A stretch of DNA of 64,000 bases from Calendula officinalis (Eukaryota > Streptophyta > Magnoliopsida > Asterales > Asteraceae). Location: NCBI GenBank assembly GCA_963853835.1, contig OY970824.1, positions 43,172,227 to 43,236,226 of the forward strand, given 5' to 3'. Below are positions 11,404 through 22,022 of this stretch, piece after piece; position 1 is the stretch's first letter; each line of letters opens with the position of its first letter. The position numbers and the translations under genes are program-made. Under the pieces are notes generated by a model. That model was not told the DNA's origin. It did not search any database and worked only from the letters and a program-made list of their open reading frames with translations.

Positions 11404-13512
11404 ATTGTTGTATGAGTAATGTCTTAGATAGCTCAAATACTTAGATACTAGAAATTAGAAGGTTCTTCTAAAGTATTTAAGAGGTTTTATGGAAGCATAA
11501 GGTTCAAAAGTTATTGAACCTAGTTAAAACATCTTAAGTATTAAAATTACTTATGATAGTACGTTTTAAATATTAGTGTTAATATAGTATGATTATATTG
11601 GATATAGTCAAGGTAGACTTTAAAGAGTATTATTACAAGTCTTTTATACTTGTAATAAAGGAATTTAATGAAGTAATGATTCCCTAATAGGAATAATTGG
11701 ATATTCGTAAAATCCAAGTGAAATGAGTTAGACATTAAAGGAACAAACTATATTAAAGTATTTAAGAATTAAAAGGTATTATTGCAAGTCTTTTATACTT
11801 GTAATAAATACAATATTTAATCAAGTCATAATTCCCTAATAGGAATAATGGATATTTGAGAAATCCAAGAAATGACTTTGGCATTAAATAAGATTCTTAA
11901 AAGATACTAATACACTTAAGAATTGGAAGTATCGTTTCCTGTGTCTCATACTTGTTAGATACAGTAATCAATGAAAGTCATGATTCCCTTAAGAGGAATG
12001 TTGGATATTCGCAAATCCAAAGGATGACTTTGATAATTGATTAAATTCTTAAAGGGTTAAACTATAAGTTTTGACTAGGTCAAAAGTAGTAGTTTAAGTA
12101 ATGCCTATTTCCATAAAATTTGTGGGGGCTATGACTAACGTATTCATTAGAGGTACTAGTGAATATAGTAAAGTTAGTTAGGACATTAACAACAAGGAAT
12201 TACCAAGTCGTTAGCCAAAAAATTAAGAGAAATAAATGATCATCGATTAGATTATTGCAAACCTAATAGCGTGATTACAATTCTTGTGATTAATTATTGC
12301 ATATCTAATAGAATGTTCACATTCCAGTGAACAAGTTAATCATTTAAGGAAATTTCTTTAACTAATAAGGATATCTACAAATCAAGTAGCTAAAAGAGAT
12401 TTAGTTACAAGGCAAGTTTTATAGATTCAAGAAACCGAAGGAGTAATTTTCCAATCGATCTATGTTTACCGAATCATATAAAAGAGCAAGACTAGAATAT
12501 GTTCTAAATTGTTGCATGAACAATATCTAGCAAAGACAAAAGTAATAGTATTCTTAGATACTCGTTTTATGTGTTTAGTTTAATAGAAATGACTAATTGT
12601 AATTAGTGATAAAAGTTGCAATTAAGGAGTCATTGAGCAATCAACTCAAACGCAAAGAATAAGTAATGACCAGTAATAATTCAGTATCTATGTCCAGTGA
12701 GGAATAATACATGAGTTAGTGTCATTCTTATTCAGACTTTGTATGTTTTACAATATCCATATAAATCCATGACTACTCGTCTTGGTGGGAACCTTGATGG
12801 GACGTTAACGTCATCGCGGTATTTGGTGGTAGATTCGAAGTTCTTCGAAGATAGCTACACAAGTTTTGTGTAAACCAAATATCGGTGATATTCTGTTGGA
12901 GCTCAGCGAATATTGGATTGACCACCGTGATAATACTTCGTGGTTGAAAAGTTCAAAAGTATTATTCACTAGGATTGTCCTTAAGCCTGAGGTATTTGGT
13001 TTGGGGTACAATGACTAATGTACTTTGGTTCGTCTTAGACAATTCTGAAATATGATTGTCATACGAGGCCTTACTAGGTATAGAGGGATTTGTATTTTGA
13101 ATCAAAATATAACAAGATGTAATTGCACCTCCTTTTTAGGAGAGATATTTATGGGTCCTTTGACATGATGAGATAACTGGAAAGTGCATGGCCATGCCCA
13201 AACGAACTGATTTGTTCTTTGTCGTTTATCACAATAGTTTGAATCAAGAAGTCATGAAATGATTTCGAATACAGGAGTTGATACTTTCTACCATGCTGGT
13301 ATTCGTTATCACAAATATCGTGCTGCAAGGGATAAACCTAACATAGTTGCCCAAGAAGTAGAGACAGAGTGTTCTTTACTAGGAGACGCTATTAAAGAGT
13401 TTTTCAATAACTATACCTGGGTTACATAAGCTGTTTTTATGGGGTTGGTTACCTAGATGCCCATCTAGAAGGCCACTGTAGCTCGTGTCATAAAGATAAA
13501 GGTTACGAACTT
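11404..13512 (+). mobile_element. Non-coding internal region of copia-like element, copy A
   Basis: About 2.1 kb aligns with 16531-18695 in the same orientation and with 62430-64000 in reverse. I see no conserved protein domain. A small frame near 12772-13010 is open for 92 codons only in the inverted copy at 62581-62859 and is broken here, so it is probably not a gene. Several repeats of ccaatat/gatattcg with tatacttgtaataa words recur every few hundred bases. The region ends at a PPT at 13513. Confidence 0.75.
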
Positions 13513-13527
13513 GCACAAGTGGGAGTC
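13513..13527 (+). other. Polypurine tract of copy A
   Basis: The sequence gcacaagtgggagtc immediately precedes the LTR start TGAAGG. The same tract precedes the 3' LTR at 18711. Confidence 0.75.
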
Positions 13528-13606
13528 TGAAGGATTTATGTGCACAGTTAGTCAACCTATGATGATACATCCATGCCTACGAAACACTTAAGGGTCACAC
13601 CGGTGA
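13528..13606 (+). mobile_element. Truncated LTR start (79 bp) shared between two internal regions
   Basis: The first 79 bases match the LTR at 14659, from TGAAGG to cggtgagt, and then homology stops. On the left is the PPT of copy A. On the right, after a deletion, come the leader and gag of copy B. This is the remains of a shared LTR. Confidence 0.7.
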
Positions 13607-14196
13607 GTAAATGTTTATGTTTGGAATAAGTTTAAGTCACGAAACACTTAGTTCAAGACTTAAACAAACCCAAGAAAATCTTAGATCTAAGTACTATCCA
13701 CCTAATGGAACACCTCACTTGTTAAACGATATTCATATTGTAAGGAGAAAGAACCTTAGATATGGATCTAAATCATTGCGAGTGTTAGGGTGCGTAAGGT
13801 TCTATGATAATCGGGAGTCCCGGCGCAGAACATCGCAGTATCTTAAATGGTCTGATCTACTTTGGTGATAATCGGGAGTCCCGGCCCAAAAAGTACTTGA
13901 GTAGAATAAACATACTAGACTTTATTTCAACCTAGAAATGTACAATTAAAATTGTACAAGGTTGTAATAGGTTATAAGTCTAAAGATTCTACGACCCCTA
14001 GGAATCGTATCAAGTCTTGGTACGATCGATAAGGATGTTACCTACCAGAAATAGCATGTCTCGTCGGGAAGTGCCCAAACCTTGCGGCGAGAATGTGATA
14101 TATGGATCCTAAGCCTAAAATATTAGTTATGGGTTTATAATATATTTTAGAGAATGTTTATTGACGATTACTATTTAAACTGGGTTTGGTTTGTAG
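13607..14196 (+). mobile_element. Leader or untranslated region upstream of copia gag
   Basis: This stretch has no recognisable protein; an 85-codon ORF at 13611-13868 has no family features. It holds two direct copies of gataatcgggagtcccggc (about 13808 and 13868), each containing the hairpin CGGGA/TCCCG, plus a pairing around gattctacgacccctagg. A tttgtag directly precedes the gag ATG and resembles a 3' splice site. I see no initiator-Met PBS here. Confidence 0.45.
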
Positions 14197-14658
14197 ATGG
14201 AAGCAACAACCACAATGACAAGTACCAACAATCTCTCGCTATGCTCAATCCTAAAAAAGGACAAGTTGTGTGGGTCAAACTTTCTCAATTGGGAGCGTAA
14301 TCTTCGCATTGCACTAAGGCATGAGAGAAAGTGGTATGTCTTGGAGAGAGCAGTACCAAATGTCCCCGCCGCGAATGCTAGAGTTGAAGCAAGGCAAGCT
14401 TATGATAAGCATGTCAGTGATGCACTCGATGTGATCTGTCTGATGGTCGCCACTATGAGTCCCGAGCTACAAGCGGGACTTATGGATGTGCATGCGTTAG
14501 AGATGATCCAGCAACTAAGGGATTCATTTCAAGAGCAAGCTCGCACTCAGAGGTTTGACTTCAATCGAGACTTCAACTCTTGCAAGATGGTCAAAGGAAC
14601 ACCGATGAGTGCCCATGTCATGAATTGAAAGGGCACATGGATCACCTGGCTAGACTCG
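14197..14658 (+). pseudogene. gag: Copia gag, N-terminal half
   Basis: The first part of a retrotransposon Gag, which would form the virus-like particle that packages the element RNA. It starts MEATTTMTSTNNLSLCSIL, followed by the typical copia words LCGSNFLNWERNLRIAL and LVATM-like MVATMSPELQ, as in the UBN2/retrotrans_gag family. A stop in the word HVMN lies at 14626-14628, shortly before a 1086-bp solo LTR cuts the gene. The matching second half resumes at 15750 after the duplicated target actcg. I therefore read it as one gag broken by the stop and the insertion. Confidence 0.8.
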
Positions 14659-15744
14659 TGAAGGATTTATGTGCACAGTTAGTCAACCTATGATGAGACA
14701 TCCATGCCTACGAAACACTTAAGGGTCACACCGGTGAGTGCATGTAATACGAGTAAGATATGTAATGATACTTGGAAAAGGATTGATTCATAATAGTCAT
14801 TTATGAATCAAGTTGAGTATTAGGTTAAGTTCAACTTAATACTAGATTAATTTATCTAACTAATTAATGCAAATATTTGTAAATTTACTAGTTGAGTAAA
14901 TTTACAATGTGGTAATTATAGATTCTCTGTAATATGATTTAAAGCAATTAAATCATATGGTGTTGGATAATATTATTGTCTAAATTATATATAGTTTATT
15001 ATATAATTAATTATTAAAAGTATTAATACAAACATATATTTCATGTAAATTTATAAGTGTATAAACACTAGACATTTAATAATTAAGTGGGATGATAATA
15101 ACTAGTTAAACTACAAGGGTTTAATGTGTAAAAGAATAAGTTTAATTAATGATTAATATTAATTAAACTAGAAGGGCCCTAAGTGAAAGTCCTTCTATTA
15201 TAAATAGAAGGCTTGGGGTTCCCTTGTTTTGTTACACTCCCAAATCCGAAACCCTAGCCTCCCTCTCCCTTGGTTTCGGCCGAGATCCCTAGAACACCAA
15301 CCTTGGTGTTCTTCGTGCTCTTCATAGTTCTTGAAGATCAAGATCATTACAAGGATCAACTAGAAGGTCGCTCGTTGTGTTCATCATCAGTGGACTTTCT
15401 TAAGCAAACAACAAGGTATGTTTTGGGAAACCCTTTTCCCCTCTTCTACCTCTTGGACGAATTCGACCAAAAACCCTAGGGTTCTTGGTGATGGTCGAAC
15501 GAACCACACAAGCATTGTGTGTGTTCGGAATTTTCGTACAAGGTTTCTTTCTTGACAATCAAGTCTAGATTTCCAAGATCCCAATCCTTTAGGGTTTAAG
15601 GATTAGGATTAATCTCAGTTCCGCTTTAGGGATTAAATTAGCTAGTTGGTTTAACCGACAAGAGTCATGTTCTTGTCAGTATGGTCGAACCAAGCATACT
15701 AGGAGGTTGACCCAAGTGGTCAATCAGTTTATTGAAACCCTTCA
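14659..15744 (+). mobile_element. Solo LTR of the same copia family inserted in gag
   Basis: The 1086-bp LTR starts TGAAGG and ends CCTTCA, a perfect inverted terminus. It is flanked by the 5-bp target duplication actcg at 14654-14658 and 15745-15749. It matches the 3' LTR at 18711-19828 along its whole length. There is no internal region, so recombination between two LTRs probably removed it. The short ORFs inside (15270-15479 and 15387-15584 minus) are not supported as genes. The tract ctataaatagaagg near 15200 looks like a TATA box. Confidence 0.92.
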
Positions 15745-15749
15745 ACTCG

Positions 15750-16288
15750 GTCACCCCATACCATTGCAAATGGCAACAGACACTATACTCAATTCATTGT
15801 CTGATGACTACAAGCCTTTTGTGGTCAACTACAATATGCATAATATGGAGAAATCGATTGCTGAGCTACATTCAATGCTCAAGACAGCTGAATTGAGTTT
15901 GGGGACTAAGTCTAAGGATGTTCTAATGATCAGTAATGGCGGTGGTGGTGGCAAGAAGAGAAAAGGGCATTGTGGTAAAGGAAAGGGTAAAATTAATCCT
16001 AACCAAGGAGTGCCAAATGGTAAAAGTGTCAAACAAAAGGTCAAGAAGGTGAAGCCTAACACAGTGAGGACCGAGAATCGGTGCTTCAAGTGCGGGGAGG
16101 CTGGGCATTGGAAAATAAATTGTTCAAAGGGTGCCAGTGGTGGAGGAATAGCAAGTTCCTTAGGTAACACGACCATACTTCTTATTCACTTTAAGATACT
16201 TGTAAAGTATATTACGAGTAATCTAACTTTTGCAATCGTTTATTGCAGGAGGCGATGGAAAGTGAAGGTGACCAACATGAGATGGTGA
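15750..16288 (+). pseudogene. gag: Copia gag, C-terminal half with CCHC zinc knuckle
   Basis: This continues the Gag begun at 14197. It contains GHPIPLQMATDTILNSL and MEKSIAELHSMLKTAE, words typical of copia Gag, then a Gly/Lys-rich basic tract, then one RNA-binding zinc knuckle of form CX2CX4HX4C (CFKCGEAGHWKINC). No protease, integrase or RT follows, so the element is gag-only. A candidate intron runs from about 16168 (aggtaacac) to 16250 (ttgcag); the words after it (EGDQHEMVIPRAPRF) could be a remnant of the integrase-RT linker. That last point is a guess. Confidence 0.75.
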
Positions 16289-18695
16289 TTCCACGAGCAC
16301 CAAGATTTTTATAATTCAGTATTTTATGGATTCAGTAAAAACAATTTTATTTTATCGTTGGATATTTTTATTTTTATGTTAAAACAAGTTTTTTTGTTTT
16401 AATCAATAAGAATCCATGGTTGAATTATATTATGTTATGTGTGCATGTGTGACAATTACACTAGTCAAGGTTTATGACTAGGTTGTAAGTCAAGTTTTGA
16501 TTTACTTAATATCTCATGTTTAATATTTGTTTGATTGTTGTATAAATGAATAATGTCTTAGAAACTCAATTAATTAGATACTAGAAATTAGAAATTTTTC
16601 TAAAGTATTTAAGAGTTTTACGGAAGCATAAGGTTCAAAAGTTATTGAACTTAGTTAAAACATCGTAAGTAATAAAATTACTTATGATAGTACGTTTTAA
16701 AGTCTTAGTATTAGTATAGTATGATTATATTGGATATAATCAAGATGGACTTTAAGAGTATTATTACAAGTGTTTCATACTTGTAATGAAGGATTTAATA
16801 AAGTCATACTTCCCTAACAAGGAATGTTGGATATTCGCAAAATCCAAGAAATGACTTATAAATTAAATAAACTCTTAAAAGGGTCAAACTATATTAAAGT
16901 ATTTAAGAACTAAAAGATATTTAACGCAAGTGTTTCATACCTGTAATTAATACAATGTTTAATCAAGTCTTAATTCCTTAATAGGAATAATAGATATCTA
17001 AATCCAAGGAAAGACTTTGGCATTAAAATAAAGTTCTTAAAAGAATACTGAGGTATATAAGAATTGGAAATGTTATCTCAAGTGTTTGATACTTGTTAGA
17101 TACAATGATAAATAAAAGTAATAATTCCCTAAACAGGAATATTGGATATTCGCAAATCAAAGGATGACTTTAATAATTGATAAAATTCTTAAAGGATTAA
17201 ACTATAAGTTATTGACAAAAAGGTCAAAGTCTTGACTTGGTCAAAGTGATAGTTTAAGTGATGCTTAAATTCCATAAAAGTGAGTGGGAGCTATGACTAA
17301 CATAATTCATTAAAGACATTAATGAGTTTAGTAAGTTAGTGAGACATTAACAACAAGGAATTACCAAGTCGTTAGCCAAAGAGTTAAGAGAAATAAATGA
17401 TCATTAATTAAATTAATGCAAGCCTAATAGCGTGGTCACAAGTCTTGTGATTAATTATCGCAAATCTAATAGGATGTTCACACTCCAGTGAATAAGTTAA
17501 TCATTTAAGGAAATTTCTTTAACTAGTAAAAGTACCTACAAATCAAGTAGCTAAAAGAGTTTTAGTTACAAGGCAAGTTTTATAGATTCAAGAAACCAAG
17601 GAGCCATTTTTCAATCCTCCTATGTTTAACGAATCATATAAAAAGGCAAGACTAGAATATGTTCTAATGTTGCATGAACAATATCTAGCAAAGAAAAAAG
17701 TAATAGTTTTTCTTAAAATACTCATTTTATGTATTTAGTTTAATAGAAATGACTAAATTGTAATTAGTGATAAAAGTTACAATTAAGAGTCATTGAAGTT
17801 ATCAACACCGAACGCAAAGAATAAGTAATGATCCAGTAATAATTCATTATATATGTCCAGTGAGGAATAATACATGAGTTAGTATCATTGTTATTCAGAC
17901 TTTGTATGTTTTACAATATCCATGAATAAAAGTCTCTTTATTCAAAAAGATATAAATCCGTGACTACAAGTTTGGTGGTAGATTCGAAGTTCTTCGAAGA
18001 TAGATACACAAGTTTTTGTGTAAACCGAATATCGGTGATATTCTGTTGGAGCTCGAAAAATATTGGATTGACCACCGTGATAATACTTCGTGGTTGAAAA
18101 GTTCAAAAGTATTATTCACTAGGATTGTCCTTAAACCTGAGGTATTTGGTTTACGATACAATGACTAATGTACTTTGGTTCATCTTAGACAAGCGTGACA
18201 TATGGTTGTCATAACGAGACTTTACTGGGTACAAAGGAGTCTGTATTATGAATCGAAATATAACAAGATGGTAATTGCACCTCCTTTTTAGGAGAGATAT
18301 TTATGGGTCCTTGACATGATGAAAACTAACAAGTGCATGGCCATGCCCAAAAAGCGAATTGATTCGTTCTTTGTCGTTTATCATAACAGTTTAAATCAAG
18401 TAGTCAAGAAATGATTTCGAGCACATGAGTTGATAATCTCTACCATGCTCGTATTCGTTATCACAAATATCGTGTTGCAAGGGATGAACCTAACAACGTT
18501 ACCCAAGAAGTAAAGACGAAGTGTTCTTTACTAGGCAACGCTATTAAAGAAGTAAAGACGGAGTGTTCTTTATCACAAATATCGTGTTCAAAAACTATAC
18601 CTAGGTTACATAAGCTGTTTTTATGGGGTTGGTAACCTACATGCCCATCTAGAAGGCCACTGTAGCTCGTGTCATCAAGCTAAGGTTATGAACTT
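16289..18695 (+). mobile_element. Non-coding internal region of copia-like element, copy B
   Basis: About 2.4 kb without a recognisable gene. From about 16531 it parallels copy A at 11404-13512. It includes a local duplication near 18500-18600 (agtaaagacg and gtgttcttta twice). It ends in the PPT region at 18696. Confidence 0.75.
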
Positions 18696-18710
18696 GCACA
18701 AGTGGGAGTC
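18696..18710 (+). other. Polypurine tract of copy B
   Basis: The sequence gcacaagtgggagtc abuts the 3' LTR start TGATGG, identical to the tract of copy A. Confidence 0.75.
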
Positions 18711-19828
18711 TGATGGATTAATGTGCACAGTTAGTCAACCTATGGTGATACATCCATGCCTACGAAACACTTAAGGGTCACATCGGTGAGTGCATGTAAT
18801 ACGAGTAAGATATTTAATGATACTTGGAAGAGGAATGATTCATAATAGTCATTTATGAATCAAGTTAAGTATTAAGTTAAGTTCAACTTATTACTAGATT
18901 AGTTTATCTAACCAATTAATACAAGTATTTGTACATTTACTTGTTGAGTAAATATACAATGTGTTAATTATAGACTATCTATAATATGATTTAAAGTAAT
19001 TAAATCATATGGTATTGGATAATATTATTGTGTAAATTATATAAAGGTTATTATATAATTAAGTATTAAAAGTATAAATACAAGAATATATTTCGTGTAT
19101 ACATATACCGAAATATTAAGTGTATTAATACTAGATATTAATAATTAAGTGCAACAATAATAACTAGTTAAACTAGAAGGGAAGGAAACGTAAAAAGGAA
19201 AGTTTAATTATAGAATTGATCTTAATTAAACTAGAGGGTCCTAAGAGCAACTTATTTATCTATAAATAAGAGGCTTAGGGTAACCCTAATTCCCCCTTGC
19301 TTGTACACGAATCCACTCCCTCTCCCCCTCCTTGTTTTCGGCCGAACACACCCCAAGACACAAGCATTGTGTTCTTCGTTCTTCGTGTTCTTCGTTCGTT
19401 CGTTCTTCATATTCTTCAAGACTTGAAGATTGAAGATCATTACAAGGATCAACTAGAAGATCACTCGTCGTGTTCATCATCAGTGGACTTACTTAAGCAA
19501 GATTAAGGTATGATTTGGAAAACCCTTTTTCCCTTTATACGAATTCGGCCACCAAGAACCCTAGGGTTCTTGGTGATTAGTCGAATACACACAAGCATGT
19601 GTGTGTGTTCGAGTTATTCGTATAAGCTTTCTTTCTTGTTAATCTAGTCTAGATTTCCAAGATCCCAATCCTTTAGGGTTTAAGGAGTAAGTTTAATCTC
19701 AGTTCCGCTTTAGGGATTAAACTAGCTAGTTGGTTTAACCCACAAGAGTCATGTTCTTGTCAGTATGGTCGAACCAAGTATACTAGGAGGTTGACCCAAG
19801 TGGTCAATCAGTGTTATGAAACCCTTCA
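18711..19828 (+). mobile_element. 3' LTR of gag-only copia element (1118 bp)
   Basis: It starts TGATGG (a one-base change from TGAAGG) and ends CCTTCA, matching the solo LTR in gag throughout. It ends inside a Helitron Rep remnant, which it cuts. The counterpart 5' LTR is only the 79-bp stub at 13528, so I cannot confirm a target duplication. A TATA-like ctataaataag is near 19260. Confidence 0.88.
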
Positions 19829-19990
19829 TATATGATAGCATGTCCTCAATCTCTGGCCATTTTGGATTTGGAGTGAATGTTACGAATAGATCAGTGTTGC
19901 AATATGCTCGGCATAGACCCATTGCATCTTGGTAATTTTGCCTCATATAGCGTGGGCTTCATGTGAAGCTGGACGGTAAAAAATGCTTAA
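19829..19990 (-). pseudogene. Helitron Rep/helicase N-terminal fragment
   Basis: The minus strand encodes RYMRQNYQDAMGLCRAYCN and then DLFVTFTPNPKWPEIEDML, the Helitron_like_N signature of Helitron rolling-circle transposases. An in-frame stop lies at about 19959-19961, just before the PRYM word, where Gly is usual. The copia LTR truncates the 3' side. It is a dead fragment of an autonomous Helitron. Confidence 0.85.
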
Positions 19991-21470
19991 TCTAGTAATT
20001 TGTTGCTAATCAAAGTAGTGGATGGAACTTCCATTAGCTGCCTGAAGTAATGGAAATGTTTAGGGACATATTAGGCACTAAAAAGTATTAAAGTATTAGT
20101 TGTCTCTTATCACAATGATTACAAATGTTTGTAAGATTTATTTCAAATATCATCTCTAAAGAGAATCAACTCAAGAAGCCTATGACTATCTTGAACCTTA
20201 CAAACAAATATGATTGCAAAACTTATAATTAACAATAATAATTTTCACAATTATAAATTTTAAATCCAAAGTTGTTTTAAACACTATATCAAGTTATTTA
20301 AAATAATACTTTAAAAACTTGATATAATAAACTTTAAATCCAAAAATTTGATTTAACAATTTATAATAAACTTAACCAAACATCTTGTTTTACATAAACA
20401 TTTCAATCAGAAACTTTTTCCGAATCGATGCTATTAAAAAGCAAAAATCGAAAAAATATATATATGTATTTTCCAACCGGTATTAGCAAGAGAGGAAAAA
20501 TCTATTTTAAGTTTGTAGGAGCTAATACCAATTTTCGTTAATAAAATACAATACAATTGGGAAATGACTAAAACAAATACAAGATTGAAACAAGAATATG
20601 TAGAAACAAACATGAGTGTAAGCTTTTAAAACAAACATACGTGTATAATAGTGTATGACATTCAATGTATTCTACAGTAATGCATTATTTAAAAAAATCG
20701 AGACAGTTGATGTTCACTAAATGTCCGACATTAAATGTATAATCAGTTAATTTAATATTTAAAAATTCTGAAACATGAATGACATTGAATGTTTTATGAC
20801 ATTTTAGTAAGTATTTTAAAATGGAAATAGCCAATGTGTTGTACATAAATAATATGTACATATTATGTCATGGCTATAGTAATGGTGGTGGTTGCAATAT
20901 TGATGCTAGTAGGTGGTGGTACGTAATGATGGTAGGTGGCGGGTGGTAGTGGTGGTGAGTAGTGATAAATCACGGTGAGAAGTGTTCAATAGAATGATAA
21001 ATGTTAGAGGGTTAACAAAGATAATATAGTACACAAGTAATTCAAGTTATCAACATCAATCATAATAGCACGGTTGGTTAGTGGTCCTTACATGAACATC
21101 AAAAGATCAAGCCTTCATGTGTCAATTTTTTCTATAAAAGCAAATATTTCCAAAATTAGCAAGCATGAAGATTAAACCAATTTGAAATTGTTCCATAAGA
21201 TAAATGAAACGTTGATCAATTCTTATAATTGAAGTAAGCGAAACTGATGAGTTAATTTTTATAATATCAAATTAAGTACCCCATAACTAATTTGTTGCAG
21301 CAATTTATCTTTCAATATTACATAGTTTGGTAATTTGGTATGTAAAATGTGGTTTAGAAATTTAAAACCAACAAATACAAAAGGGAAAAGTGACTTTAAA
21401 CAGTCTTAAAACAACACAAGTATTCAAACAAAAGTATCATAGCAAGTGACAACTACATGTGATCAACATA
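19991..21470. other. AT-rich stretch without a recognised gene
   Basis: I see no supported coding region. There is a GGT-rich low-complexity patch at 20880-20965 (many ggtggtggt words) and many short ATTCAATGT-like repeats around 20650-20820. It is probably the non-coding body of the Helitron relic or old intergenic sequence. Confidence 0.5.
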
Positions 21471-21900
21471 GCCAGATATGTGCAACACCTGAGTATATGA
21501 TGCTAAGGCAATCCTCCTTGTTACAATATTTCCTGTAAACAGGGATTAAAACAGAACCATAAAATATTTTGTTATAGTACTACGTCTGAGTTCTTGGTTT
21601 CTTCTTGTATCAGTCTCTCAAACTCTTGTAACACCTTTTTGATTTGATTTCTTCTTAGTACGCAAGTAATGTATGAGCCAATAATTCTTTTTGACCCTGT
21701 ATCTTCTTTCCTCTTAAAGGTGAGGTTCATTTCTTCTTCAAGTAGTTACAAATCTAATTAATAAAACTACAATTGTAATTACCACTTAAAGACATCAAAG
21801 CAAAACTTAATATTCAAAAGTTGTTGATGAAATTTGTACCTCATCAAGAACTTCAAGAGACTCAATTCCTTTAGTTAAGTTCCTGGACAGACTTCTCTTC
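21471..21900 (-). pseudogene. Exon-like fragments of an unknown gene
   Basis: The minus strand shows three pieces separated by intron-like sequence. One has NLTKGIESLEVLDE followed by a gtac donor (near 21840). The second is open over 21572-21739 and contains CVLRRNQIKKVLQEFERL. The third follows tttacag near 21538. The middle piece faintly recalls the region before the SRA domain of SUVH-type proteins, but I do not claim that. Because a Helitron remnant lies next door, capture of host gene pieces is possible. Confidence 0.3.
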
Positions 21901-22022
21901 CATTATGCAGAATCCATAAAATAAGTAAACTCACCAAGTTAAAGGAGCTGATGGTTGTATTATAACATACTAAACTACCTTATAAAAATAATAAGAATAG
22001 TTGAGCAAACGGAGAAACATAT

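Noticed and set aside
15829..16176. Minus-strand ORF over the copia gag
   Set aside because: It is antisense to the zinc-knuckle part of gag and has no domain.
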